Shown here: positions 50,517 to 59,421 of the stretch, one piece after another
How positions within the stretch are numbered: the first letter of the stretch is position 1
Layout: the number at the start of each line of letters is the position of its first letter
Source of the DNA: Aerococcaceae bacterium DSM 111021
Lineage (GTDB): Bacteria; Bacillota; Bacilli; Lactobacillales; Aerococcaceae
Direction: 5' to 3'
Assembly: GCA_020112395.1 (NCBI GenBank)
Contig: JACCEK010000003.1
Location: 223,340-287,339, forward strand
DNA: 64,000 nt
Position numbers and translations under genes: made by a program
The notes under the pieces: model-generated
Told to the model about the DNA's origin: nothing
Databases searched by the model: none
What the model saw: the letters and a program-made list of their open reading frames with translations, nothing else

Positions 50517-51404
50517 GTGGGTAAAACGATTTATAAGATTATAATGGGTATGGTGTTGCTTGGGAATATGACAACTAATTTATGGATACAAGCAGAGGAA
50601 ATACCAGATGATATACCACAAATTGAGATTTCAGAAGTAGCAGTGCAAGGTAGTGGTGATATCGTGAAAGCCGACAATATTCGTTCTGCTTGGACAAATT
50701 ATAGTCACTATGCACAGCCAAATGAAGAAGGTTATGCGTATTATATTCATGAAGATCCTGATGTTTCATCAGAGATACTTCCGCTTGATGGGAATTCATC
50801 TGAGGATGTTTTGTTATTTACCTTTGATGATGCACCACAAGAACCAGATAGCTATGCATTAGAGATGGCACATGTCATGAAAGAAAAAGATGTGAATGCT
50901 ATTTTCTTGGTTAATGGTATGTACTTGGAGTCGCAGTGGGGAAAAGATATAACGAAGGCGATTCATGATATGGGGTTCGAAATTGGAAATCATACTCATA
51001 CACATCCGAATATGAGAGAGTTAAGCTACGAAGAGCAATACAATGAACTGTTAAGTACGAACCAATTGATCGAAGAAATTACTGGCGCACCAGTAAGATG
51101 GTTTAGACCTCCCTTTGGATTTTTTAATATGGATACAATTTTAATTTGTAATGAATTAGGGATGCAATTGATGACATGGTCATTTGGATATGACTGGATG
51201 GATGAATATCTATCTGGACCAGAATTAGCACAAGTATCACTGAACAATGAATATATTCGTCCAGGCGCTAATATTTTAATGCATGATCGTTATTGGACAT
51301 TAGAGGCACTACCAACAATTATTGATGGTTACCACGAAATGGGATATCATATTGTTGATCCGTATTTGATTCAACATTCAGAAAATTCTACCGAACCATT
51401 ATAA
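50517..51404 (+). CDS. Exported polysaccharide deacetylase (NodB domain)
   Basis: The 295-residue product has a signal peptide (cleavage near IQAEE, about residue 26) and a NodB domain from about residue 95. Motifs: TFDDA (Asp and metal Asp), HTHTHP (metal His pair), RPPFGFF and the closing LMHDRYW with the catalytic His. Such enzymes deacetylate peptidoglycan GlcNAc (lysozyme resistance) or other wall glycans; which one is not visible. The region 27-90 is not recognised. GTG start behind AGGAGGAAG. Confidence 0.9.
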   Translation: MGKTIYKIIMGMVLLGNMTTNLWIQAEEIPDDIPQIEISEVAVQGSGDIVKADNIRSAWTNYSHYAQPNEEGYAYYIHEDPDVSSEILPLDGNSSEDVLLFTFDDAPQEPDSYALEMAHVMKEKDVNAIFLVNGMYLESQWGKDITKAIHDMGFEIGNHTHTHPNMRELSYEEQYNELLSTNQLIEEITGAPVRWFRPPFGFFNMDTILICNELGMQLMTWSFGYDWMDEYLSGPELAQVSLNNEYIRPGANILMHDRYWTLEALPTIIDGYHEMGYHIVDPYLIQHSENSTEPL

Positions 51405-51413
51405 GAATTCACC

Positions 51414-51462
51414 AAAAGACTTAAATTAGATTTTACAATCTAATTTAAGTCTTTTATTTTTT
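51414..51462 (+). terminator. Terminator after the deacetylase gene
   Basis: A perfect 17-bp stem (AAAAGACTTAAATTAGA with its inverse) around an 8-base loop, followed by a T run. Confidence 0.95.
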
Positions 51463-51579
51463 GAAGAAAATAATTTTGTCATTAAAGATAATAGAACTGC
51501 TTAATATTTAGATTAGAGTTTTAATAAAGTGAAAGATTCTGATATGATAAGTATGTTAAAAGAACGATAGGAGAGAGTC

Positions 51580-52365
51580 ATGACTAATAAACTTCCAGTG
51601 AGTTTTTATTTCAAATTAACCTTTATCATATTTTTTTTATTGTTAGGGTATTTTAAACATCAAAATTTTATTGAAGCAACATTAATGGATGAGACTTTAA
51701 ATATGAATGAATCGTTTACCCTGATTATGAAAGAAATGATAAATTTACCAAAAGATGCAGAGAATGAACAGAATATAACTGAATCTATATCAGAATATGC
51801 AGGGCCAGGAAATCAACAGCCTTATCAAATAAATGAAGATATTTTATACGATGATCATTACGCTACTGCAGAACAATCTGCGAATGAATTTAATGCATCT
51901 TTGAATAGCTTAGCTTTAAATGATGCATTTATAAAACAGGTAAACCATATGCGTGGAACCAAAGGATGGGAACCCATTATAATAGGTCATCATCTCGAAG
52001 AAGGTGGAAGATATAGAGTTGAAGAGATGGGACAGTATCATTATTTAAGTAATCTAACAGTAGAAGGAACAGATTTTAGATCACACTTTCCAGCCATTGA
52101 TGATGCGGAGTACAGGCTAGGTGAGAATTTGTATGAATTATATATATCAGCAGGTGATGTACATTTAACTACGTGGGCAAATCCGAAGATACTAGCAGAT
52201 TATTTGTTTGATGTATATGCAGATGCCATTTCCTTATCTAATTATGATATCTATCAAAGTCAATATATCTCAATATATGCAGAACCTACAGATTACAATA
52301 TTGATGAAGTGCCTTATGTTCGTCTAGTCGTTTCCTTAGTTATGGACACAGAAGGGAGAAGCTAA
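51580..52365 (+). CDS. Membrane-anchored CAP (SCP/PR1)-domain protein
   Basis: The 261-residue product has an N-terminal membrane helix (FYFKLTFIIFFLLLGYF) and probably lies outside the cell. The C-terminal about 150 residues look like a CAP domain: NHMRGTKGWEP, then YRVEEMGQYHYL, RLGENLYELYI and a closing beta segment VRLVVSLVMDT. The match to CAP is by motif order and is moderate. Typical His/Glu metal-site residues are only partly visible. The next gene begins at once after its stop, so the two are co-translated and may act together. Confidence 0.7.
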   Translation: MTNKLPVSFYFKLTFIIFFLLLGYFKHQNFIEATLMDETLNMNESFTLIMKEMINLPKDAENEQNITESISEYAGPGNQQPYQINEDILYDDHYATAEQSANEFNASLNSLALNDAFIKQVNHMRGTKGWEPIIIGHHLEEGGRYRVEEMGQYHYLSNLTVEGTDFRSHFPAIDDAEYRLGENLYELYISAGDVHLTTWANPKILADYLFDVYADAISLSNYDIYQSQYISIYAEPTDYNIDEVPYVRLVVSLVMDTEGRS

Positions 52366-53511
52366 TTGGTAAATAAACAAACAGCGTTAAAATTACTTAA
52401 ATTAGTTGCTAAAGGTAGCATAAGTTTATTAGCTTATGACTTAATTTATCGTCTAAAGCATCCACTAAAACAAACAAGTGCTAAAGAAGTAGATATAAGA
52501 ACACTTGAGATTCCACTTTATCCAAACTTAAAGTGGGTGGATGAATTAGATTACGAGAGTCAAATGAATAACTTTGCTAAACCATTCATTCAGCAATATG
52601 AATACACTGGACAGATTCCAGTTAATGGTATGTCACTATCGTATTCATTTTATTTAAAGGATAAACATTTACCTACTATGTTTATTGCCCATGGCTTTAA
52701 TGAATATAAGGAAAAATATCAGGAAATGGTATATTATTTCTTGCAGTTAAACTATAACGTGCTCGTTTATGATGCGAGAGGGCATGGTGGATCTAGAATT
52801 AATCCGAGTAAAACGCTCATTGATATAAGTGAGTTCGATGATTATGTAGAAGATTTAAGGATGGTTATTGAATCGGTTAAAAAAACATATGGAGTTGAAG
52901 GTCCACTGTACTTATTTGGTCATTCAATGGGTGGCGCAGTCAGTACCATGTTTCTAAGAAAGTATCCTGAAGTATTCAAAGCAGCTATACTTTCATCGCC
53001 TATGTTAAGCGTTGATACACATCCGTATCCAAGATCAGTGACACATGCCTTAGCAAGAGGAGCACAATTTTTTAATATGGGTCAAAAACCAATCCCTTCA
53101 CAAGGAAGTAATGATGTGGTAGAAGCATCAACAAGGTCATCAACTTATCGACCCAATCCTAATCTGACTAAAAGTCAATATAGAGAAAAGTACTACTTTC
53201 AAGTAAGGAAAGCAGCCATTACTCATCCTACTTCGGGTGGAACATTGAATTGGTTAAACGCATCGATGTCTGGGTTAAAAAACACGACTCAAAAATCTGT
53301 ATTACAGAATATCAATACTCCAATTTTAATGTTTCGCTCAGTGGAGGATATCATTGTTCGAGCAGATGGTATCTATACGGGTGCAACATACTTACCACGT
53401 ATTGAACTTATTTCAATTCCAAACGCAGGGCATGAAATTTATCAAGAGCATGATGAAGTACTTAGACCTTATTTTAGTTTGATTGGTTATTATTTAGACC
53501 AATTTAATTAG
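52366..53511 (+). CDS. Alpha/beta hydrolase (lysophospholipase/esterase-like)
   Basis: The 381-residue product has a serine hydrolase fold: oxyanion loop IAHGFNEYKEKY, VYDARGHGGSR, nucleophile elbow FGHSMGGAV, Asp in RSVEDIIVRADG and His in PNAGHEIYQEHD. The pattern resembles monoacylglycerol lipase or lysophospholipase L2. A hydrophobic N-terminus (LVAKGSISLLAYDLIY) may tie it to the membrane. Start is a TTG directly after the CAP-gene stop, with AGGGAG upstream. The substrate is unknown. Confidence 0.88.
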   Translation: MVNKQTALKLLKLVAKGSISLLAYDLIYRLKHPLKQTSAKEVDIRTLEIPLYPNLKWVDELDYESQMNNFAKPFIQQYEYTGQIPVNGMSLSYSFYLKDKHLPTMFIAHGFNEYKEKYQEMVYYFLQLNYNVLVYDARGHGGSRINPSKTLIDISEFDDYVEDLRMVIESVKKTYGVEGPLYLFGHSMGGAVSTMFLRKYPEVFKAAILSSPMLSVDTHPYPRSVTHALARGAQFFNMGQKPIPSQGSNDVVEASTRSSTYRPNPNLTKSQYREKYYFQVRKAAITHPTSGGTLNWLNASMSGLKNTTQKSVLQNINTPILMFRSVEDIIVRADGIYTGATYLPRIELISIPNAGHEIYQEHDEVLRPYFSLIGYYLDQFN

Positions 53512-53563
53512 TAAGGGAAAGAGTAAAATAGGGTATAGCTACTTAATACTACTTTTTTGGAAC

Positions 53564-53599
53564 AAAAAAGAGGTTAATCATATAGATTAGCCTCTTTTT
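53564..53599. terminator. Two-way terminator between the hydrolase and degV genes
   Basis: AAAAAAGAGGTTAATC pairs with GATTAGCCTCTTTTT (one T-G pair) around ATATA. It serves both converging genes. Confidence 0.9.
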
Positions 53600-53609
53600 A
53601 AATTGTGAA

Positions 53610-54458
53610 TTAATTTGTTTCAAAACCAACAATCATTCCATTATGTTCTGCGTAGTAGCTACATAATGCACTTGTAACGCGTGTAGAAATTTCAGCGGTA
53701 GGATACTCTTTGAGAATTTCTTCTTTAAAAGCTTCTGCAATGTCTAAGTTAAGAACATGAGACGTTTCGATTTTACCACCATTATATCCTTTTGATTTTA
53801 ACTCGTTAATTAAAGTCTTTAAAGCTCTTTTTTGACCTTTAGACTTATGAGCAAGTTGAATGGTACCTTCTGGAGTACGATTACCTATTAAACGAATACC
53901 TAGTAAACCAATCATTTGTCCAACAATTTTAGACACACGACCATTTTTTACCAAGTTGTCTACTGATTCTAATAAGAATGCAATATCCACATTGTCGTGA
54001 TAAGAATTCATTTCACTTACCATATTATCGAATGAAATATCATTTTTTGCTAATTCAAAAGCTTTCTTTGCTAGCAAGTCCATCTCAGCACCAGCTGAAC
54101 GACTGTTGAATATATGAATATTTAAATCTGAATTTCTTTCCAATGCAAGGTCCTTACCAATTGAGGCACTATTATAACTTCCTGATAGTTCAGAAGAGAT
54201 AGTAAAGCAGATAATATTCTCTGCACCATCAAATCGATTTGCATAAACTTCTGGAGAAGGGCATGCACTTGAGGTTGCTTGTTTAGTTTCTTTTAATTTA
54301 GTTAAAAAATCTGCGATATCAATGTCTTCAGTATCGACATAAACATCATTTCCAATATTAATCATTAAAGGAACAATTTCAAAACCAACATTTTTATTCG
54401 TTGAATCTAGTTCACGAATTGACGACCCTGAGTCGACAATAATTTTCCATTTTTTCAT
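53610..54458 (-). CDS. DegV family fatty-acid-binding protein
   Basis: The 282-residue product starts KKWKIIVDSGSSI. It has TSSACPSPEVYANRF, the fatty-acid-site Ser in SSELSGSYNSA and NLVKNGRVSKIVGQMIG. DegV/FakB proteins hold a fatty acid for the kinase FakA, bringing external fatty acids into phospholipid synthesis. No fakA is in the window. The start is the ATG at 54458 behind AAGAGGTGAT; the ribosome site itself contains an in-frame GTG (54467). Confidence 0.93.
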   Translation of the reverse strand: MKKWKIIVDSGSSIRELDSTNKNVGFEIVPLMINIGNDVYVDTEDIDIADFLTKLKETKQATSSACPSPEVYANRFDGAENIICFTISSELSGSYNSASIGKDLALERNSDLNIHIFNSRSAGAEMDLLAKKAFELAKNDISFDNMVSEMNSYHDNVDIAFLLESVDNLVKNGRVSKIVGQMIGLLGIRLIGNRTPEGTIQLAHKSKGQKRALKTLINELKSKGYNGGKIETSHVLNLDIAEAFKEEILKEYPTAEISTRVTSALCSYYAEHNGMIVGFETN

Positions 54459-54532
54459 ATTGATCACCTCTTATATGCGTTAAAATAAGTATATAGGAAT
54501 ATCAAAGCATTTTCAATTGTGAGAGTTGAAGA

Positions 54533-54550
54533 TTGGTTGCCATCAACCAA
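54533..54550. repeat. Small perfect palindrome before the phosphatidyltransferase-like gene
   Basis: TTGGTTG-CCAT-CAACCAA, a 7-bp stem with a 4-base loop and no T run, lies 18 bases before a -35 box in the divergent region between degV and the next gene. It could be an operator. Confidence 0.4.
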
Positions 54551-54567
54551 ATATTAAACAGTATTAA

Positions 54568-54596
54568 TTGTAAATGAACTCATAAATAGGTACAAT
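54568..54596 (+). promoter_or_regulatory. Promoter of the phosphatidyltransferase-like gene
   Basis: TTGTAA (54568-54573), 17 bases, TACAAT (54591-54596), about 40 bases before the start codon. Confidence 0.55.
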
Positions 54597-54635
54597 AATA
54601 ATAACGATTACATTTAGAGTGAAAGGGTGTGTCAT

Positions 54636-55268
54636 ATGTTCTTAGGTAAAATTAATCAATCAAATGCTTTAACACTTTTCAGTTTATTTTTTGGAGCTGT
54701 TGGAGTAGGGTTTTCAATGATTGGAGAATCACAATATACAATCATCTCACTAATTATTGCTTCAGTCGGTTATGTATTTAGTTATCGTTTTACAGCGATG
54801 TTTGATAGAGAAGATGCTCAAATTTCATTTGACTTGGAATTTGATGTATTAAGTAAAGCTGTTGTTTATGCACTATTACCAGCGTCATTATTAATAGGTT
54901 TATCATTTGGTTCAGTATTATCAGTAATTGTTGCAGCACTTTATATTCTAGCTGTTATAACTCGCCTTGCTCATTTCAATCAAGCCATTGAATTTCAAGG
55001 GGAACAATTAGATGGTAAAACGTTAGGGATACCATTAGAAGCAAGTGCTATACTAATACCTATTATTTCACTATTAGGTTATGTTATCCCATTGAATATA
55101 TTCCAATATATATTAGCTGTGGTTTACATAATAATAGGTCTTAGCTTTATAGTGAAGTATCCAATTCCAAAACTACCTGAAAAATGGTTGGTTTATGTTT
55201 TAATTGCAGCATTAGTGTTAGTTGTCGCTTTTATTTTCTTAGGTTCACTCACACCAGCAATTGTATAA
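54636..55268 (+). CDS. Degenerate CDP-alcohol phosphatidyltransferase (PssA-like) membrane protein
   Basis: The 210-residue integral membrane protein has about six to eight hydrophobic segments. The overall pattern follows phosphatidylserine synthase-type proteins: an N-terminal SNALTLFSLFFGAVGVGFS and a later LAVITRLAHFNQAIEFQG match family positions. The catalytic motif D-G-x2-A-R-x8-G-x3-D-x3-D is broken: the matching stretch reads FDREDAQISFDLEFDVLSK, with Gly to Arg, Arg to Gln, Gly to Asp and the last Asp to Lys. I infer a non-catalytic homologue. ATG at 54636 behind AAAGGGTG; a GTG lies 9 bases before. Confidence 0.7.
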   Translation: MFLGKINQSNALTLFSLFFGAVGVGFSMIGESQYTIISLIIASVGYVFSYRFTAMFDREDAQISFDLEFDVLSKAVVYALLPASLLIGLSFGSVLSVIVAALYILAVITRLAHFNQAIEFQGEQLDGKTLGIPLEASAILIPIISLLGYVIPLNIFQYILAVVYIIIGLSFIVKYPIPKLPEKWLVYVLIAALVLVVAFIFLGSLTPAIV

Positions 55269-55278
55269 TTCAAATAAT

Positions 55279-55321
55279 TCCGAAGATCAGTCCTTTCAGG
55301 ATTGATGTTCGGTCTTTTTTT
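55279..55321 (+). terminator. Terminator after the PssA-like gene
   Basis: CCGAAGATCAGTCCT pairs with AGGATTGATGTTCGG (two mismatches or wobbles) and is followed by a seven-base T run. The right arm also carries a -35-like box. Confidence 0.8.
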
Positions 55322-55331
55322 GTATTATAAT
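55302..55331 (+). promoter_or_regulatory. Candidate promoter of the yunD operon, nested in the terminator
   Basis: TTGATG (55302-55307), 18 bases, TATAAT (55326-55331). The -35 box lies in the 3' arm of the preceding terminator and the spacer is its T run. Confidence 0.5.
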
Positions 55332-55365
55332 CTATAAGAAATGTATAATGAAAGAGGTGTACACA

Positions 55366-56754
55366 TTGCGTCTAAAAATACTACATACCAATGACCTACA
55401 TGGGCACTTAGAACATTGGCCATTAATATCCAAGTTTATTGAGGAAAATCAAGCACTTGCAACAGCAAAAGGAGAGGCTTTATTAACGATTGATGTTGGT
55501 GATGCTATGGATTCAGTACACCCTTTAGTTGAAGCAACTTATGGAAAAGTTATAGTTGATTTATTCAATCAAGCTAGGTACGATGTAGTGACTGTCGGGA
55601 ATAATGAAGGGTTAAACTTTTCAAAAGAGAGATTGACAGAGTTGTATTCAAGGGCTAATTTTTCAGTGACTGTTGCAAATTTATTTGACAATGAAACTCA
55701 GGAAGTTCCATCATATGCAAAAAATATTGTATATAAGGACATTGATGGTCTCAAGGTTGCTTTTATTGGCCTAACTGCGCCGTATAAAACTTATGACTTA
55801 AACGGATATATAATTGAGAACCCGATTGATAGTTTGCAATATACACTTCAGCAAGTAAACCAAGAAGAAACTGACTTGATTATATTATTATCCCATCTTG
55901 GAATAGAAACGGATAGGTATATAGCAAATCTTTTTCCAGAAATTCAACTTATCATAGGTGCACATACACATCATGTACTTATTGAAGGTGATTGGGAGAA
56001 CCAGAGTTTTTTATGTGCAGCAGGGAAATATGGTAACTTCGTTGGAACAATCGATTTATATTTTGACAGAACAACAAAAACGTGGCAGATGACAGCAGAG
56101 GTACTATCTATCCATCAGCTAAGTCAAAGATATAATCAATCAGAGGAATCAGATTACTACAAACAAAAAGGTATAGAACAACTTGAAGAAAGATTAGTAG
56201 CTGAAATACCAGAAACATTTCAAGCTTTGGATTCATACGGACCGCAATCATTTATTCAAATGGCTCTGGATTCTATGACTGAAGCAACTGATGTTGAAAA
56301 TGCTCTTTTAAGTACGGGGTTATTCTTGAGTGATCTACCAAGAGGGAAAATCACAGAACACCATTTGCATGAAGCACTACCACACCCAATGCATCTGGCA
56401 GTAGTTGAAATGAAAGGTGAAAAACTGACAGAGATGCTGAATGAAATGAGAAATCAAAGGGAAGACTTGAGATATAAATTAATTAATGGACTTGGCTTTC
56501 GTGGTAAAATATTTGGAGAGATAGTCTATAAAGGCTTTTACTATAATGAAAGTAATCATCAATGGGAAGTTAATGGGCAATCAATAAATAATGAACACGA
56601 CTACAAATTTGTGACAGTTGATCATATTTGGTTTCTACCATTCTTTCCAACAATCAATAATCACGGGAATCCACAATTAATTTTTCCAGACTTTTTACGA
56701 CATACAGTAAGAAACTATTTAAATAAATCATACCCATTAGAAGGAGGCGAGTGA
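55366..56754 (+). CDS. yunD: Metallophosphatase/5'-nucleotidase, YunD-like
   Basis: The 462-residue product has an N-terminal calcineurin-type phosphatase domain (HTNDLHGHLEH, DVGDAMDS, VGNNEG, LSHLGIETD, GAHTHH) and a C-terminal 5'-nucleotidase domain (about 290-460). There is no signal peptide, so it is cytosolic, like B. subtilis YunD. The substrate is probably a nucleotide or sugar nucleotide. TTG start at 55366 with AAAGAGGTG 6 bases upstream. It leads the yunD-yutD-yutF-TIGR01906 group. Confidence 0.92.
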   Translation: MRLKILHTNDLHGHLEHWPLISKFIEENQALATAKGEALLTIDVGDAMDSVHPLVEATYGKVIVDLFNQARYDVVTVGNNEGLNFSKERLTELYSRANFSVTVANLFDNETQEVPSYAKNIVYKDIDGLKVAFIGLTAPYKTYDLNGYIIENPIDSLQYTLQQVNQEETDLIILLSHLGIETDRYIANLFPEIQLIIGAHTHHVLIEGDWENQSFLCAAGKYGNFVGTIDLYFDRTTKTWQMTAEVLSIHQLSQRYNQSEESDYYKQKGIEQLEERLVAEIPETFQALDSYGPQSFIQMALDSMTEATDVENALLSTGLFLSDLPRGKITEHHLHEALPHPMHLAVVEMKGEKLTEMLNEMRNQREDLRYKLINGLGFRGKIFGEIVYKGFYYNESNHQWEVNGQSINNEHDYKFVTVDHIWFLPFFPTINNHGNPQLIFPDFLRHTVRNYLNKSYPLEGGE

Positions 56755-56755
56755 T

Positions 56756-57415
56756 TTGGGAACTAAAAAAACAATGACAAATCAACTTGAATCTATATTA
56801 GATGATATTATACAAGGTGAAAATATCGACGATAAACAAATTCATCTGATTAATGATGAAACAGTTCAAATTAGTACACAAGAATATCGCATTTTAGTGA
56901 ATTACCGTGAAGGATTTGAACAAGATGCATTCTCTAATCGCTATCAAACGTTTTTTGAGAAATTTGATTTTATTGTCGGTGACTGGGGACATGACCAATT
57001 ACGCTTAAGAGGGTTTTATCAACTAGGAAAACGTAAAGTACCTAGAGACCAGCAGATAGATTTTTTAGATGACTATATCAAAGAATATTGTAATTTTGGC
57101 GCTGCTTATTTTGTCTTGGGTAAGGTTGAAGCAGTAGAGAAATTTAACCAGCTCGAAAAGAAAGAATCGAGAAACAAAAAGGTAACTAGAAAGCCTAGTA
57201 AGCAAAGACCTAAAACAACTCATTTAACGACCACAAAAGATAATGAAAAATTAGAAAATGATGTATTAAAACCAAGGAATACTCGTAGAAAAAGAACATT
57301 TAAGAAAAATCAAAGCACTAGTGAAGTGCATAAACCACATAAGATAATCGAAAAAACGAGTGAGAAAATAACCAATGATAAAAAGTTTGTGATCAAGAAG
57401 GTGAAAAAGAACTAA
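56756..57415 (+). CDS. yutD: YutD family protein with basic tail
   Basis: The 219-residue product has its YutD-like domain (DUF1027) in about residues 25-140: YRILVNYREGFEQDAFSNRY, FDFIVGDWGHDQLRLRGFY and EYCNFGAAYFVLGK. The last 75-80 residues are a Lys/Arg/Thr-rich tail, longer than the core needs, that may bind nucleic acid. The function of YutD is unknown. TTG start behind GGAGGCGAG, one base after yunD; the end overlaps yutF (TAATG). Confidence 0.9.
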   Translation: MGTKKTMTNQLESILDDIIQGENIDDKQIHLINDETVQISTQEYRILVNYREGFEQDAFSNRYQTFFEKFDFIVGDWGHDQLRLRGFYQLGKRKVPRDQQIDFLDDYIKEYCNFGAAYFVLGKVEAVEKFNQLEKKESRNKKVTRKPSKQRPKTTHLTTTKDNEKLENDVLKPRNTRRKRTFKKNQSTSEVHKPHKIIEKTSEKITNDKKFVIKKVKKN

Positions 57416-58185
57416 TGACAAAGTATGAGGGTTATTTAATTGATTTAGATGGAACAACTTATAGAGGTAAGGAGCGTATTCCTGAAGCTGAGGTCTTTAT
57501 TCGTAACTTGTTAAAGAATGAATTTCCATTTAAATTAGTTACAAATAATGCAACTAAAACAGTAGATGAAATTGTACATAATTTAAATACATATTATGAA
57601 ATACCAATTGATGAGTCCCATGTATATACGTCAATTATTGCATTAGGAGACTATATAGAATTGAACCATCCTGGCGCGAATGTTTATGTGTTAGGTGAAT
57701 CAGCTTTAATGAATCAAGTAATTGATAGAGGTTTTACAGTCGATTCAAATAAAAAAGTCGATGTTGTTGTACAAGGATTAAAACGAGATGTCACATATGA
57801 TGAATTGACAGTAGCAGTTCAAGCTATTCTTTCGGGGGCGGAATATGTTGTCACGAATACAGACCGTTTGATACCAACTGAAACAGGACTGAATCCAAGT
57901 TCGGGAGCAATTACATCATTTATTCAATTTGCAACAAGAAAAAAACCAATCATTATTGGTAAACCGAATAAACCAATTATGGAAGGTGCACTTGCTCAAC
58001 TGGGTATCAGTAAAGATAAAGTGCTAATGATTGGCGATAATTATGATACTGATATTATGGCAGGAATGAATATGGGAATGGATACATTGCTTGTATTAAC
58101 TGGGATTACGATTAGAGATGACTTGAAAGTCATACCAGAACAACCAACATATATCGTAGAATCACTCTCAGAATGGGAGCGATAA
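57415..58185 (+). CDS. yutF: HAD-family sugar/nucleotide phosphatase, YutF/NagD type
   Basis: The 256-residue HAD hydrolase of subfamily IIA has motif I LIDLDGTTYRG, motif II LVTNNATK, motif III Lys in IIGKPNKPI and motif IV MIGDNYDTDIMAG. Relatives dephosphorylate small sugar phosphates or nucleotides. It is translationally coupled to yutD. Confidence 0.93.
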   Translation: MTKYEGYLIDLDGTTYRGKERIPEAEVFIRNLLKNEFPFKLVTNNATKTVDEIVHNLNTYYEIPIDESHVYTSIIALGDYIELNHPGANVYVLGESALMNQVIDRGFTVDSNKKVDVVVQGLKRDVTYDELTVAVQAILSGAEYVVTNTDRLIPTETGLNPSSGAITSFIQFATRKKPIIIGKPNKPIMEGALAQLGISKDKVLMIGDNYDTDIMAGMNMGMDTLLVLTGITIRDDLKVIPEQPTYIVESLSEWER

Positions 58186-58188
58186 TCA

Positions 58189-58812
58189 ATGGATATTCTC
58201 AAACGAGGCGTTAGTAGTCTGGTTATCTTTTTATTCGCAATATCCACGTCAATCACGACGGTCATATTCACATCACCGTTTGTCTATTCATTATGCATTG
58301 GTTGGTTTAATTTATCATCAATATCGGGTTTAACTCAGGAACAATTGATGATAAATTATGAAGCTATTTTGAAGTATTTAATTAACCCAACCATTCATGA
58401 ATTGAATATGCCTTATTTTAGTATGTCACAAGGTGGAGCACAGCATTTTGATGAAGTTAAAGTATTATTTTTTGTTAATTTCATAATCTTCGTCATTTTA
58501 TTATTATTAACAATTTGTGCCATTGTATTAATTAAGAAGAATAATTGGCAAATACTGATGGTTCCACATTTTACGTTTAAATTGTCATTCCCATTAATCT
58601 TTTTATTTTTCATAGTGATTGCTTTTGACAGGGTCTTTATTATTTTTCATCAGTTACTATTTAATAATGATTTATGGCTATTCAATCCACTTGAGGATCC
58701 AGTTATTACAGTATTGCCTCAAGAGTTTTTTATGTTATTATTCATAATTGTTTTATTGGCATACGAAGCAGTCGTACTAGCAATTCGCAAAATTATATAT
58801 TGGCGTAAATAA
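58189..58812 (+). CDS. TIGR01906 family integral membrane protein
   Basis: The 207-residue product has about four membrane helices: an N-terminal signal-anchor-like segment, then pairs near 95-120, 135-155 and 180-200. A loop of about 60 residues between helices 1 and 2 probably faces outside. This family of unknown function is commonly found after yutF in Lactobacillales, and that position plus the topology supports the call. It starts 3 bases after yutF. Confidence 0.8.
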   Translation: MDILKRGVSSLVIFLFAISTSITTVIFTSPFVYSLCIGWFNLSSISGLTQEQLMINYEAILKYLINPTIHELNMPYFSMSQGGAQHFDEVKVLFFVNFIIFVILLLLTICAIVLIKKNNWQILMVPHFTFKLSFPLIFLFFIVIAFDRVFIIFHQLLFNNDLWLFNPLEDPVITVLPQEFFMLLFIIVLLAYEAVVLAIRKIIYWRK

Positions 58813-58848
58813 AAAAGTGATGAGTCAAATTGACTCATCACTTTTTTT
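58811..58848. terminator. Two-way terminator between the TIGR01906 and yutG genes
   Basis: A perfect stem AAAAAAGTGATGAGTCA with its inverse around a 3-base loop. It serves both converging operons and overlaps the last bases of the minus-strand gene. Confidence 0.93.
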
Positions 58849-59410
58849 AATTTTCATGTGCATCTTCGTAAGATTCTTCTGGAGTTGGATTTGCATTCAC
58901 TTCATCGGTTTGAGGCTGTGAATGAGCAATTCTACTTGCTGCTGCTGCAGCAAGTGCTCCTACGATATCATCAATAAACGTATTACAATGTTCATCTTTA
59001 CTATCATTCAGTTCACCGATAATGCCAGGTTTTAGTTTGTCTACATAACCAAAGTTAGTTAATCCAATCGAACCATAAACATTAACAATTGATAATACTA
59101 ATACCTCATCAATTCCATATAATCCTTCATCACGCATAAGTAAATCATTCAAGACCGGAGAAAACTGTTTGCGTTCTGCAGCAATATCAATTTCAATTCC
59201 AGTAATTACTGCGTTTTGTACTTCACGTTTTTTCATAACAGCAATAACATTCTCTAAACAATAATCCATTGTTAAATCTTCAACATAATCTTTTTGTAAA
59301 TCATACACAATCTCAGCGATATCTGTTAACTTAACGCCTCGATCATTCAATAAATAATGAGCTTGATCTTCAAGGCGACTTTGTTTAATATATTGTTCGT
59401 TTTTTGTCAT
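58847..59410 (-). CDS. yutG: Phosphatidylglycerophosphatase A family protein, YutG-like
   Basis: The 187-residue product has an N-terminal YutG region (LNDRGVKLTDIAEIVYDLQK, KREVQNAVITGIEID) and a PgpA-like core (GSIGLTNFGYVDK, FIDDIVGALAAAAASRI). PgpA removes phosphate from phosphatidylglycerophosphate. YutG-type proteins are soluble-looking relatives whose activity is less sure. An acidic tail (about 165-187) ends the protein. AAGGAGAG precedes the ATG. Third gene of the minus-strand yuiD-yumC-yutG set. Confidence 0.88.
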   Translation of the reverse strand: MTKNEQYIKQSRLEDQAHYLLNDRGVKLTDIAEIVYDLQKDYVEDLTMDYCLENVIAVMKKREVQNAVITGIEIDIAAERKQFSPVLNDLLMRDEGLYGIDEVLVLSIVNVYGSIGLTNFGYVDKLKPGIIGELNDSKDEHCNTFIDDIVGALAAAAASRIAHSQPQTDEVNANPTPEESYEDAHEN

Positions 59411-59421
59411 TGTATCTCTCC

